This document shows positions 35,930 to 48,798 of a DNA stretch of 64,000 nucleotides, piece by piece. Position 1 is the stretch's first letter, and each line of letters starts with the position of its first letter. The DNA comes from Torreya grandis (Eukaryota > Streptophyta > Pinopsida > Cupressales > Taxaceae): positions 326,501-390,500 of the forward strand of contig JARHVA010002372.1 of assembly GCA_037957365.1 (NCBI GenBank), read 5' to 3'. The position numbers were made by a program, and so were the translations under genes. The notes below the pieces were generated by a model that saw only the letters and a program-made list of their open reading frames with translations, did not search any database and was not told the DNA's origin.

Positions 35930-36260
35930 GGTTGGTAGATGGTTAAGGTGGTAAAATGATTAAGATGGTCAAAGGGGCAAAGGGGTGAATGGTCAAGGGG
36001 GTAAATGGTAATGGGTTAAGAGGTCAAGAAGGTTTGGGTGGTAAAGAGGTAAATGGGAAAGGTAAATGGGTAAGAAATTAAATGGTGAAGAATAAGTAAA
36101 TGATGGTCAAGATAGAAAAGGGGTAGATGGTGAAGAAGGCAAAGGGTAAATGAAAATAATAGGTTAAGGGGTATAGTTTTGGAAGTCAAGAAAAGAAGAA
36201 GGCCAAGGGGTTATGGTTTATAAGTCAAGAAAGAAGAGGTCAAAATGGTAAAGTTAAATT
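35930..36260. repeat. Purine-rich GGTAAATGG minisatellite in G1 LTR
   Basis: The plus strand is almost entirely A, G and T with recurring GGTAAATGG, GGTCAAGG and GGTGAAGAA words. The partner LTR has the same array at 49,270-49,580. Confidence 0.8.
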
Positions 36261-37154
36261 AAAATTACAAAATAAAATAATATTACCTCATACTTCAAGA
36301 TGAAGATGGTTCATGAAGATGTTGTTGATGTTTTGTGATGGCTTGAAATTTTGGCAGAGTTTCATTTCTTTGATCTCCTCTCCTCCAAGATGAAGTACCT
36401 CTAAAACCTACAAGATGAATGCCTCCAACCAAAGACTCCCTCCATGGGTGAAAGGGGGTCATATTTATAGCATTTAATGCCAAGAAACATGACAAATGAG
36501 AAAATAGTGGAAATGTGGTGCCATTTTCCAATTGGGTGGATAAGTGGGTTAAGGTGATAAGGGTGGTGGGATTCCCACTTCACAAAGTGTATCTTCCACT
36601 TCATTAAAGTGCCTCCCACTTTGATAATGTATCCAAAATGGGTGGAGATAATGCCCATGGACCCAAATGAGTCCAAAATACTTTCCACCACCCACTTTTG
36701 TCTTTTCCCCATGGGTGGGTGAGTGGTCATGAAGGACAAGGATGGTGAGATTCCTACTTCATAAGTGTGTCTCCCACTTTGTAAGTGTGCCTAAAATAAG
36801 TAGATATCATGCTCATGTGTCCATATGGGTCCAAAACACCTTCCACCACCCACTTTTACTTTTTCCCAAAGAACCCAACAAGTGGGAACCCCAATTTAGA
36901 CAACACTATGATTCATGAAGCCAAAATATGATGTTAAATGATGGCCCCTTATGGATAAACTTGTCATACTTTGGAGGGGGCCCTTGTGATGCTTAATGAT
37001 GTCATTAAGCACCTTTTGGCAAGGGTCCCAAGTGGGGTATGATGTCCCACTCCAAGCCACCTCACTTCCAAGCCATTTCACTTGCCATGTAACCTACCAT
37101 ATCACTTCTATGTCACCTATCATATCACTGCTAAGTTACTATGTCACATACCAT

Positions 37155-37300
37155 GTCACCATGAATAGTGACATGTCATGTCATAATGAATAGTGCCAGT
37201 GAGTAGTGATAGTGAATAGTGTTAGTGAATAGTAATTTGGAATATTATTTGAAAATAATACCTTTGAATAGTACTTTTTGAATAGTGATAGGTGGATAGT
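37155..37300. repeat. GAATAGTG repeats in G1 3' LTR
   Basis: GAATAGTG recurs about eight times with short variable spacers; the other LTR has a similar run at 50,455-50,590. They lie near the 5' (U3) end of the LTR in element orientation, so they could be enhancer-like repeats, but nothing here proves it. Confidence 0.8.
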
Positions 37301-37406
37301 GACTTGGTTAGGTTAAGAGGGCTGGGTTAAGGGTTAAGAAGGTTTAAGTCATCTCGAGGCATTTAGACATCTATAACTACTTGTGTGAAATTTTCTAGTG
37401 TCTATA

Positions 37407-37430
37407 TTTTACTCTTTTTTGTTATGTAGC
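37407..37430 (-). other. G1 polypurine tract (decayed)
   Basis: On the minus strand an AAAAAAGAGTAAAA run abuts the 3' LTR; it lies at the place of the clean AAAAAGGGGCAAA tract of G3 and has lost most of its G run. Confidence 0.6.
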
Positions 37431-38489
37431 TTAATAAGCTACAACACAAAAAGGGATTACTGGTCAAAGGTCAAGTTGCCCTGAGTGTGGGAGGAGGTGT
37501 TACCCCTCAAACTAAGAGTGGTTGAGGGAAAGTAGAATCAATTGTGGGTTTGATAAGACTTTGATGATGAGGCACTAGGTTGGTGCAAAAAGGGTTGGGT
37601 ATTTGAAATGCAAACCTTTGCACAAAATGTGACTAAGCATGATAGCCAAAATCACACACAAACTAAAGTTGCCAATGTTGGTAAAAGTATGGGTCAATTA
37701 TAAGGGACAAGTGACCGATCTACCATGTGATTGAAACTATGGTTGGCTACACATGGTAGTCTCTTAGATAAAGTTAGTGTTATTCACATGTATCCAAGCT
37801 AGGAAATGTTCCCTTGAAAAACACAAATGGTCTACTTGGGCACTAGGTGGTGAAAATTTAAATGGTCAACATGACAAAGTTATTTGGTGTAGTCACAAGT
37901 ACCAAGGCATAGTTAGTGCAAAATATGAAAATAATTTGTGGTAAAAAAAAGACCAACATCGAAGGGGATGTGATTAAATGGCTGGTTAGTTGGGTGGTTT
38001 ACAAAGGTGTAGTTAGAGGGTATCTAAGCTAACTCCATATACATAATCCAAGTTGATGTTGCATACATAGTTCTATGGATGTAATATCCAACAAAACTTT
38101 AGGCCAAATGTATTTCTTAAGTATTAGGGAAAGTTATGTTTAAAGGGGTTACCCCAATTAAAAGTACAACATGGTTGGGTTGGGTTTAAGGTACATGGAT
38201 GTGATTATGGTTATGATTCCTGATTGGAAGTACATAAAGTAAGTTAGATAACAAACTTAGATGTGGGAAAAGAGGTAAGAGTCAAGAGACATACATCTAC
38301 ATGAACCAATAATGAGAGGATAAGAAGAAAGACATGGTGCATCTTCATTTGGTAATGACAAAATAAAACCTAAGGTTAGATTGCCTTAAGGAACATAAGC
38401 CTTGTGAATACATTGGATTAGCATGCATTGATTGATAAATAAGGTATTTTTATCATATTATGTCAAGTATTCTCAAAATGGGTGATAGG
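37431..38489 (-). other. G1 3' spacer, proximal part
   Basis: Non-coding and clearly homologous to the G2 spacer at 28,821-30,640, for example 'GGTCAAAGGTC' with 'CCCTCAAACTA' near 37,460-37,515 and 'AAGTTAGATAACAAACT' near 38,240. No coding signal. Confidence 0.75.
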
Positions 38490-41400
38490 TAGTGTGAAGG
38501 GAGTAGTTGGAGAGGGAAACAATAAAAAAATGACCCATGCACAACACACCAATACATTGAAGGAATAAATGGATGCACTTTAAGCAATGAACTAGTCAAT
38601 ATTGCATGCATTAAAGCAAGAGAGTGGAGGACATGAAGAAGTATACATGGATATGTATGTAATAACAATACAAATTGGGGACCACACTTTAATGAGTGAG
38701 GAGTTAGAGTGTGAATGGTAAAATATGAGGGAGATCAAACAAGGGATGATGTGAAGGTAGACCATGAGAAAAATGAATTAGGAGTGAAAGATAGTGAGGT
38801 CATAGATAAAGATGAAGTGGAATAAGGATGGAAGAATCTAGACATGGATAGGGAGGGAGAAAAAGATCATGAAGCACAAGGAATGTCCTCAATGAGGACA
38901 AGAAAAATGAAATGAAATGGAGAAATGAGAATAAAAATAAATGGTAGAAGATGGGGGTGAGGAATGTATTGAAAATAATATATTGAATAATTGAAAAGGA
39001 ATGGGAGAGAAGGTTAGCAACATGAAGGGGAAGGGGAGGATTAAAAATATGGCATGCCATAAAAGGATTGAAAATGGGGCTAAAAGCTACCAAGAAGAAA
39101 ATAGGTTGGTGATGAAAATGAAAAACAAGGAAACACATAGAAGAAAAGGAAATAAGAGGAAAAGGGAGTGAAATGAGGACACAAAAAGGATGATAGGAGA
39201 GTGAAAAGGTAGGTTGTATCATTACCAAGCGAGCACGGATAAGAGAAGTGATGATAGGTAAGGAGAGGAACAACGAAGTAAATTAGATGGTGGTGTTGGA
39301 GATAGGAATGGGATGGAAGATGGGAAAGGGGTTAATAAAAATGAGGGGAATAAAAATATGGGTGGATAAGAAGTTGAAGAGATAAGGTAGGTGTCAATCA
39401 GCTAGTTAGAATACATTGACAAGTTGAATGGGTGACTAGTAGAGATTGACAAGCTAAAAAGTGGTGAGGTGGTGAAGAAATAGGGGAGAGAAAATGGAAA
39501 ATATATGAGATGAAAGGGAATAAGTGAATTAATAGATAAACATAATGAAAGGGAATGAGATGAAAATAAGCGATGAAGATCAGGCATGATAATAAAAAAG
39601 GAAGGAAGAAGTAAGGGGGTTGCCAAGGATATAAATCATTGACACTCACATAGATGCAAAAGATAAGTCTATACAGAGATGGAAAGAGTAAAAGGGGAGT
39701 GCAAAGTGCAAAATAATGAAATAGATAAGAATAAAATGGAAATTATAAAAGGCTTATCAAAGGCTAAATACTTAGGTAAAAGCTAGTTGTGGAGGAAAAA
39801 AAGAAGATAGAAAGGATGAAAATATATCAAATAATAAGAATGGAAAATGAGAAAGGTGGGAAGAATGAAAAATTGAAAGAAAATGGTGGCACACATAATA
39901 AAAAAAGGTGGGATGTAGAAAAAAATAGAAGAAAAAAACATGCAAGATGGAAAATATGGGAAAGATAAAGACAAAATTCAAGAATTGGAATGAAGGTGGT
40001 TTAGAAGTAGTGGAAGAGAAGTAAGAAGGTGGTAAAAATGAAGAGAAAGAGGTAAAAATGTCCATTAGTGTGCAAAGGAATAGGATGATGTTGAATTGGT
40101 GAGGAAAAGAGAGTGATGAAGAGGGTATGAAAAATTTCCAAGGGCAAGGGGAAATGATGAGGATAGAGAAAGAAGAAAAAGGAGATAGAGGGAAAGGTTG
40201 GTAAGAAGTAGAGAGAGACAAGAAACATAAAAAGTGGGTGGGAGAGTGAGTAACAAATCAAGTGCAAGAAATGCAAATAAAGGTGATGGGGAAGCCAATG
40301 AAGTGGATTAGATGGTGGATTTATAGGAGATAAGAGAGGCAGATGAGGAAGGCTTTCAATATTTATTTTCAAAGAGATTGACAAGCTGGAGGAAGGGAGA
40401 TGGTGAAGAGATAGGTAGAGAAGTAGAGAAAGATATTTTAGGTGAGAAGAGAAAATAAGGGATGTAGTCAAGTTATCCTCAATAATTGAGCACTACCTAC
40501 ATAGTCCAAAAAGATCTCAAACCAATGTAGTTATCCCAAAAATGCAAGAAAAACAAAGAAGTATTAGATGATGTGAAAATATAAGGATGTTAAGAAAAAT
40601 TCAATGCTTCCTTGATGTGGGACACCCTAAGAAAGAGGGTGCTATTATAAATGGAAATCAATGAGAATAAAAAGAGGATGGTAATTATTTATTAGTGGTT
40701 GAGCTACCTTTAGAAGTCAAATAGTGCCTACATATTCTATGGACATTAGGCTAATGTAGTTCTCCATGGGTTAGTTAGTGGTTTTTAAATAGGTTGCCCC
40801 AAATTGATATACCATGAGGTTGATATTGGGTTGATGGAGAAGGATTTTAAAATGGATAATTTAGGTTTTGGTGAAGTTGATGGTGAGAGTGTTTAATTTA
40901 GATTGCTCATAAAATAGTAAGAGAATATATAAAAGGTGCTCACATGATGTTGAGGCTAGTGGCTAGTGATCAATGAATAGTCACTAGAATGACCTCACAC
41001 TCTTTAGGATGAGAAAACATGGATGGGAAAGGTAGGATAAATGAGAGGGTAAAAAAATGGTAAACACCATAAATTTACTTTAATGGAGCTAATCCAAAGA
41101 AGAGGTGTTTGTTTGAGGAGGTTATGGCTTCTAAAGTTATATGAGGCTAGAAGCATAGTGATAGACTTTATCGCTATGAGCTAAATTTAAGAAAATGGGT
41201 TTCTATCAGGATATGTAGAGTCTCTTTAGTAAAAATTCATCATTGCTATGAGATGACCTTTATAGGAAGCATCAGAGGAATGAATTGAAAAGAATTTATT
41301 TTATGGTTAGGTAGATTCTACGAGGTAAAAAATTAGTAGTATGGTGAGCGATAAAGGATAGACTATGCCTTACTCAAGAGCTACATAGCTAGTTTGGGCA

Positions 41401-42670
41401 AAAGTTGTCCCTGTCTACACCCTCTATCTTAGTACCTTAGAAATAATGAATTTAGGTTCCACTTAGATTAGGCCCTACTAGCAGGGAGATACGTGGTATA
41501 GGATATTGGTTATATAGTTGGATAAGATAGGGGAGTTTTTGTAGTGGTAATTATTTGGAAGCTATTGCCACTAACAAAAACAATAGTTTTGAAGGCATGA
41601 CTATTACAGCAGCCCATAGCTATAAGCCAATTTACATCAACTAGGGAAAATGTGACAATGATGAAAAATACCACTAGGCCTACAAGGACCAGAAGATGAC
41701 AAAGCAAATAAAGACATCGGATATAGATTGGATGATAAAGGTGACAAAAAGACATCATGATGGCACATAATGACTTTATCAAGATGAACAATTAGACTAA
41801 GGGACATGTTTCCACACAAAAAGGTAAGTATACATGACCATTTTAAGTGGGAAGACTATTCAAGGGAATCAATGAAATCATATGACCTTCCCCATTAGTA
41901 GAATGGATAATCATGTCAATGAGAAATAATAGTCAAGTATTCTATTTAAAGAATCATGTTAAGAATGAATGCCCATCATGAAGTCATTTGGTTTTGCAAG
42001 CTACTGATAGTTTAGAGAACTACAAAAGGTTAAATATGGTGAAAAATGGGAATAATGGTAGAGATAATCAATAATCTCCATGACCTAAAATAATCTACAT
42101 GGTGAATGTGTGTATCTACTAGATATTGTAACATGTAATGGTAGTGTTAGAAGAACTATTGAACCAATAACAAGAGGAAAAACACCTACAACCTGAGCTT
42201 GAACCTAAAATATTAACTCCTTATCATTGAAGAAGGAGATAATTTCACTATGAAAGATGTAGGGCTGAAGAATACCACCCTCCAACACTCCATGAAAGGA
42301 ATCCTCATTATCTGAGAGGATGTGCATTGAGGCAACAACATGCATTACACTTGTAATAAAATAACTAGAGAAGAGGGAGGAAATGGATGTGATGTCTAAG
42401 TAAGATGAAAGACCAAGATTGGAATATGATTCCCATATTATGGAGAGGAAAATGGAAAAGGGGAACAAAATATCTCCCTCAGTGGTTATCGATATGGGGA
42501 ATGTTGTTAAGGCTAGCTTAGTAATAAATCAATAATGAAGATGTCTCAACACAAATCTAGAGTCACCAAATAATCAACATAATGCCTAAGTAGTAAATCT
42601 ATGTATGTATGTGCCTTAGTCAATGTGTGCGTAATTTGATGACTTTATATGTTTCGTGCAACACTTCAAA
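38490..42670. other. Purine-rich and unassigned insertion within G1 spacer
   Basis: Absent from the corresponding place in G2. Its left 2 kb (38,490-40,480) is extremely purine-rich on the plus strand (GAAAGG, GAAGAGA, GGAAAA words), which creates long but meaningless Phe/Ser/Pro/Leu-rich minus-strand frames. The right half (40,480-42,670) is ordinary AT-rich sequence with no motif I recognise. The spacer module flanking it on the left (38,170-38,490) recurs on its right (42,670-43,060), suggesting a duplication or an insertion with rearrangement. No terminal repeats of an inserted transposon were found. Confidence 0.6.
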
Positions 42671-43353
42671 CCCTCAATAAAATATTACATCATTTTATGT
42701 TATTATGCTTATGGTTATGTGGATAGTCATGATTATGGTTGTTGTAATCTTGCTTAAGATAAAACATATGAGTTGAGGAAAAGGACAACACTAGATGGTA
42801 AAGTGAATAATATAATCAAGAGACAAATGTCGTAATGAAAATATCAAGTAAGCACATTAGGATAAGAAGAGGGCACGATGCTTCTTCTTTGACAAGGACT
42901 AAAAATAGACTTGAAGTGGGATTGGCTTAATGAAAATAAGCCATTAAAATGCTTAAAATGAGTGGATATTAGTTGGGTGAAAGGTGTCTTGTCCACATAA
43001 AGTTAAGTAAGCTAAAGAATCCCTTGCATATAGTGTAAAGGGGAGATGGATAAAAATGGAACCCTATTATGAGACTAGCATGCCTCTTCTATAGGAACTT
43101 AAAGAGTTAGTTATAAACAAGTCTATGCTAAAATTATGTATACTAATCAATGTGAGAAGTCTACTTTTGAAATTCAATTATGGATTCTACCTTATTATGC
43201 TACTTGATGGTCAATTACAACTTTCATGATATTTTTCTGCTTTTGATTTGATTTTGATAATGGGTCTCTTGTTGTATTGTTGTCTATGGGAAGGTGATCG
43301 ATGTGGGAAGCTTCTAATAAATTGCTATGGTTTTTAAAAAATTATTGACTTAG

Positions 43354-43490
43354 ACATCCTTTAAGGGAGTGATATAGGTTTATATGTTTTATTTAATGTT
43401 TTTGATATCTATTATTCAAGGGAGCAGTCTACCTTATATTTGGCAATTTCAAACAAATTTTCAAAAGCTATCCTTCAAGGGAGTAGTCTG
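43354..43490 (-). repeat. Three CTCCCTYGAAGGA-type repeats in G1
   Basis: Plus-strand units TCCTTTAAGGGAGT (43,358-43,371), ATTCAAGGGAGCAGTCT (near 43,415-43,430) and CTATCCTTCAAGGGAGTAG (43,469-43,487). In element orientation they follow the coding remnants, as in G2 and G3. Confidence 0.85.
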
Positions 43491-43884
43491 TGAAGGATAG
43501 GAATGACCCATTAGTGATAGGAATTATTTTATTTTTCTCTAATTCTGATTGGCATAGGCTTTTTTAGGCTGACTTAGTGGCTCACCTTTATGAAGGCAAA
43601 ACTAAAAGCAAAAGGTGGACTAGGTGTTTAAAACGATTCAAGTGACAATTATCATGGGGATCAATCCTGAAAAGGGGTGGGATGTACCATGAGAATAATG
43701 CCATGGGTAGAGATATGATACCCATTATTCAAGATAGGGTTATGCTGGTGATAGATAATCACATGATTTAGTGTCAATTAGTTGCCCCTAAAATAGGGAG
43801 ATGAATGTAGGTAGATATCAAAGTATGAGCTTAAGTTAAAAAAAGGTAGATTCGATTCTTATTAATAGAATAATAGGTGTAGAT

Positions 43885-44095
43885 GTGAAGCATTGAGGGG
43901 ATTATGTTCTGGGTGGCCTTCAAAATAAAATAACTGATAAACTCTTGATCTGTACTTATGATATAAGCTCCAAGCTAATTAAAATCAAGATTGCCCCACT
44001 TGATTTTGTCCATATTGGTGATATGCTCATTTTCCTTTCTGATGAGGTCTCTGATATTGAATTCTCTCACTTTAAGGTGAGGTTGGTTAGGTGAT
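43885..44095 (-). pseudogene. G1 integrase C-terminal relic
   Basis: The minus-strand reading gives 'VREFNIRDLIRKENEHITNM' followed by 'DKIKWGNLDFN' and 'LGAYII', which lines up with the integrase tail of G2 (31,680-31,464). It is the only pol sequence recognised in G1 and lies just downstream of the gag relic, which fixes one side of the internal deletion that removed protease, RT, RNase H and the integrase core. Confidence 0.8.
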
Positions 44096-44472
44096 GGTTT
44101 GATGGAGAAGATTAATATCCAATGTTTTGATGGGAGAAGTTGAATCTTATAATAGGCTGGGTGGAGTCTAAATGGGTTTCCCCAATTTGGTAAACCACGT
44201 GGTTTAGGTTGGGTTTAGGGGAGAAGAATATTCTCCAATAGTTCAAGGTTGGTTGGTTGATAGGTTTGGTTGATGGGTTGAGGCAAGATACTAAGGTCTA
44301 GTTCAGTTGATTGTTAAGGTATGGATTAGATTAACAAATGGTTAAAGCCTTATGGAAGGAAAGTTACCCTAATTTAATATTTTCTATGGATGGTAAAGGT
44401 GGGGAAAAGATCCCATGGTGAAGGTGAGGGTGATTGGGTTTGGTTGGAAGGTTGAGGGGTGGAAGAGCACAT

Positions 44473-47400
44473 CTATGGAATGGACACTTTGGCCTTTACC
44501 TTATTATTTTGTTGGGCTTGAGATCGGGTAATCATATGGAAGGTGTGGATGAAGGGAGGTGTTGGTTTAGATAGTTGTTTTAATTCCTCCTCATTCTTAG
44601 GTGAGAGTGGGAGAGTAGGTAAGTGTTGGGTAGGTTGGTTTGGTGGATGATTTAGTAAGGGTTTCAAGGGAATTTCATCCAATAATAGATTATCCTCATC
44701 ATGAAGCTAGTGGATAATGATTTTGATAATCTTATAGTTCTACGTATCATGGCCAAATATCCTATGGTAAGAACACACATGGTGGCCATTATACCATGAT
44801 GGTTTTGGGTGCGAAGGGTAAAAAGTTCTGACAGGGTCAAAACATTTGATAAGTGGTAGGGTTAGGGAAGAAGTTTTCAAAAACATTTATAGAGTGGTTG
44901 AATATAATTTGATCAAAGGCTTTGCGGGTGATGGATTTTTAGTTTTAGGAGTGGGAGACTTCTTAGGAGTAGGATTTACCTTGGAAGTTTTTGGTGGTGG
45001 AATAGTTTTGGTAAGTGGTTTTAGTTGGGATGGCTTGGTTAAGGGAGGTTCATCTAATAATAAATCATTCTCATTCCATAAAATATGGACAATTTCTTGG
45101 AGACATTTTAAGTTCTTTGTGTCATGTCTAGATGTCTTATGGTAAGAGTAAATCAAACTATCATTGAACCATAATGGTTTAGGATATGAAGGGTAGAATG
45201 TTTTGATAAGACTGAAAGGTTTGATAAGTGGGAGGGTTATGGAAGAGGTTTTCATTAACCCTTGTAAAATTGTTGAATAATATTTGATCAAAGGTGTTGA
45301 AGGTGGTGGGTTTCTAGTGTTAGGAGTGGGAGGTTTACGTAGGTTTTTGATAGGTTTGGTTAAAGAGATGTAAGGATACTTAATAATTGTAGATGGAAGT
45401 GGGTTGGATGGTTCCCCTATGGTAATAGAGGAGATGATCTCTTATTTTGGAGTAGTTTTCAAAGAGGGAGTGGTTGGTTCTATGGAAGTTAAGGAAGGTG
45501 TGGTTGGTTCAAGTGAAATAAAGGAGGTGGTTGCTTCCTCTATTTGAATGTCCAAAGGAAAAGGTAGTGAATCTACCACTTCAATAAGTGAAGTGGAAGA
45601 AGGTGTAGTTAAATAAATGGTTTCCTCCTTTGGTATTTGCATCAAAGGAGAGGTGGGTAGTTCAATGGTTTCATCAATCAAAAGAGAGGAGGTTTATTTC
45701 CTTTATTTTTTAATCAAAGGAATAGAAGAAGATGCCACCATTTACATAAGTGGGGTGGAAGAAGTGGTAGTTGAGGTAGTGGCTACCTCAATAATAGGTT
45801 AATTAATAAAAACATCAATTTTGTACACCTCATGAGCATGATATGATTCTATTTGGTTATTGTCATGGTTGGTGGAAAGCTCATGGTTAGGAAAAGGTTT
45901 TTGAAAAATGTGTAATGATTGATTTGGAGGTGAATTAGGATTATCTAATTCTAGTTCACCTTTTTCAATCAAATTTTGGTCAATAGTTTTAAAGATTTTG
46001 CACTTAATAATGCCATGTCCAATAACATGATGGAAGGCACATAGATCATTTTAATTATACCAAATAGGTGTGGGGAAAGAGGCATTGAATTGGGGAGGTT
46101 TGATAGGAGGAAGTTGGATGAGGTTAGCTTTAAGTAGTTTATCCAAGATCAAGGCATATGAATCCCTTATGGGAGTATATTGTCTTAGAGTGGATCAGTT
46201 TTGGTTATAATTTTGATGGTTTGATGGGTTGGAGGAATTGATTTGGTCAAGTTGGTTGGTTTAAAGATAAAATTTTCATTTCTAAGTTTTAATTTCCCCT
46301 CATTAATGGATCTGATTTCAAGTTTGTGTGCCATGTGGATGCCTCATTAAAAGTTTTTAAAGTTTGAAATTGAAGAGTGGGATCAATATATTTGACACAT
46401 ATTTGAGAAAAGAGTTCAATTAATTTAGGTTGGGGTAGGATAAATATAGTTGATTGATAATACCTCTTCATCGAGCTACAAAATTGGCAATCGATTCATC
46501 ATCATATCACCTAATGGAGTAAAGGTCAGTAATGGAAACCTTTTTAGATATATTGACTGAAAAGTGATCTAAAAAGATTTGGTCAAGTTGAGAAAAGGAT
46601 AGTTTAGAGTGCTTGGTAAACTATATCAATCCAAGGCTAGTCCAGATAGGGACATGGGGAAGGTACAAAGGAGAAGAGAATCACCATATGCAATTAAATC
46701 ATAAAAATGGTGGAATGCTCTTAAATGTTGTTGGGGGTCCTCCTTACTTTATAATTGGGAAAACTTGGGTAGTTTCCATTGAGGAGGATAAGGTCAGATA
46801 GGGATGGATGGGTGAATGGGTTCACTACAGATTTTATCATAAGATAAATGGTTATGAGTCCCTAAAATATATGATTCAATATTGGGCATCTTGTCTATTA
46901 GGATCTTAATTATATCTATTTAGGTTTGAGGAACTTCATAAGTGGGTGGTAAGATTGGTTAAGGTTAGGTGGCTATGACCTAGGTATAAGAGGTGGAAGG
47001 TTGAGAAGATCCCTCATATTAGTATGTGGTTATTAAAGTTTGGGATGATGTCACATATTGGTACGTGGGCACAAAAGGTTGGGTAGAAGTTGGTATGTAT
47101 CCTTGTGGATTAGGAACACATTAGTAGGAGATCATGGGTGTTTGTTGAGGGATTATCATGGGTTGGTTTGGAGGTATGGTTTAAGGGGTAGGTTGATGTT
47201 GAGGGGTAACCTTTGTGATAATAGGTAGAAGGGTAAGAGGTATGGAAAACACCAAATTTTTAAAGGGGGTGGAATCGGTGGGTTGGTAGTGATAAGAGGG
47301 ATGGTAGAAATAGGGGTAGAAGATACCCACATAATGGATAAAATATGGGTAACAAGAGGTGAGGTTGATCTTATGTTAGAGGTGTTAGTTGGTGTAGGAT

Positions 47401-47793
47401 GTGTTTGGTTATAGGTTGGAAAGTTGGATTGAGTTTTAGTGGTGGTAGTGGATGGGATATTGGTAAAATAAGAGGCTTGGGTTATCATTAGTTAGGTAGA
47501 GGTAGCACCATGCATAAGATGGGGAGGCACACCATAAGGTGGATCCATAAGAAGAACCAAAGTAATAGGGGTATGATGAACTAAGGTGTTGAGGTAATGC
47601 TGGGGGGGTGGGGGTTATTATCAATGAAGGTAATGGAATCTGTCTCATATTTCACAACAATCTGAGGCATGGTAGGAGGAGAAGAAAGCTGAGAAAAATT
47701 CTTCACATCAGAATTAAACTTCATGGAGGAGGAGGAAGAAAAAGGTGGTTCTTGGTTACTTTGATTCCTTAACTTACATTTAGTGAAAACCAT
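44473..47793 (-). pseudogene. G1 gag relic
   Basis: Start inferred at 47,793, where 'MVFTKCK' aligns with the first residues of G3 gag ('MVLTRSQ'). A Pro/Thr/Ser-rich N-terminal part follows (47,790-46,900). The capsid helix 'LPQPKLIELFSQICVKYIDP' (46,440-46,380) matches G3 gag residues around 'LPQPELIELFSRACV'. Three knuckles of the type C-x2-H-x4-H-x4-C follow: one intact at 46,041-46,000 ('CAFHHVIGHGIIKC'), one decayed near 45,165 ('YSYHKTSRHDTKNL') and one near 44,790-44,730 ('CSYHRIFGHDT', last Cys lost). A Pro-rich tail ends near 44,473. Many stops. The protein would have been the particle and RNA-binding protein. Confidence 0.85.
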
Positions 47794-48246
47794 ATAAGGA
47801 ATGGAAAATAAATTACAAAGAAAACAAACTAATGATAGAATTGAAAAGTAAAATTGATTCCCATTGGACAAGGTAATGAAGGCAAAATGGTGGAAAGTCA
47901 TTTCCTTACAACTCAAACAAAGAGAAGAAAAGAAAAAGATCAAAGAAAGAAAATAATACTCTAGAAGAAGCATTAAGCCTTAAAGTTTTCATTATCTCAC
48001 TTTTGGCTTATGCCTTAGAAAGTGTGAAGAATAAATTGGGCTTGAATAGGTCCTAGAAAGAAGTCTATGTTTGGTTTCAAGTTGTATTTAGCTGATTAAG
48101 AGAGAATTATATATTGGATTTTAGTACGTGGCTTGGTACTTGAGGTGTGCCCCCCTTACTTCATGATATTGGATCATAGTCTAGTGCTTAGCCCATATAA
48201 TGATTTCCAAAGTTTATAATCAATCAAAGAGCTGAGTTAGTCATCA

Positions 48247-48315
48247 ACTTGATGATTAAATTCAAGTATGATTATTGAGAAAGGGTAGGGTTACTGCTAA
48301 GTGGTGAAATCCTAG
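48247..48315 (-). other. G1 leader hairpin pair (conserved with G3)
   Basis: In element orientation, hairpin 1 (48,315-48,297) is CTAGG-ATTTCACCA-CTTAG and hairpin 2 (48,267-48,247) is ACTTGA-ATTTAATCA-TCAAGT. They align with the G3 hairpins at 57,423-57,441 and 57,471-57,489. Stem bases differ from G3, but pairing is kept (one G-U in hairpin 1). A further leader block, 'TGAAGTAAGGGGGGC' to 'CCACGTACTA', is also shared with G3. Confidence 0.7.
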
Positions 48316-48776
48316 TCAGTCCTTGTATAAATTAAGTTTGATGTGTTGATTCTAAAATTGGTTTGGATTTTGTGTGATAAAAGTGATGCTACAATTAATT
48401 ACTTGCTTAAATTAAACTAGGTGAGCTAATCAAGCAAGCAAACTATGGATGTAAGTTTATTTTAATCCAAAAGAAATTTTAGATTTTTTTTTAATGAAAA
48501 AAAGAACAACTAATATTCATCTAAATGAAACATGAAGATGAAATCCTAATCCTAGGATGAATGCTCTTTTTTATTTTCTTTTAGAATGTAAATAAAAATG
48601 ACATTTTTTTTTTTACTTTTTAGTTTCTATTTTTAGAAAGAAAAAGAAACTAAATCTTGCATATTTTGAAAATAAGAAAAGAATGTTTGATTTTTAGAAA
48701 TGAGATGTGAAACTAAATTAAATGTCAATAATGCAACTAAATGTCCTAAAACATCTATGAAACCAAAAAACCTCTA

Positions 48777-48795
48777 GGGCCCACTGGGTGTGCCA
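48777..48795 (-). other. G1 primer-binding site
   Basis: On the minus strand TGGCACACCCAGTGGGCCC starts three bases after the 5' LTR end and aligns with TGGCACGCCCGGTGGGACC of G3. The tRNA primer is not assigned. Confidence 0.8.
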
Positions 48796-48798
48796 AAA

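Larger units (their letters stand above)
35465..37406 (-). repeat. G1 3' LTR
   Basis: Aligns along its length with 48,799-50,692. Plus-strand ends are TGTTTCTC and GTCTATA. It contains a purine-rich minisatellite (35,930-36,260) and a run of GAATAGTG repeats (37,155-37,300). Divergence from its partner is substantial, so the insertion is old. Confidence 0.9.

Noticed and set aside
38453..40471. Long overlapping minus-strand open frames rich in Phe, Ser, Pro and Leu
   Set aside because: They arise because the plus strand is almost pure purine, so the complement is pyrimidine-rich and avoids stop codons. Several overlapping frames are open at once and none has a domain.
44846..45145. Plus-strand Gly/Val-rich frame
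   Set aside because: Antisense of the decayed G1 gag.
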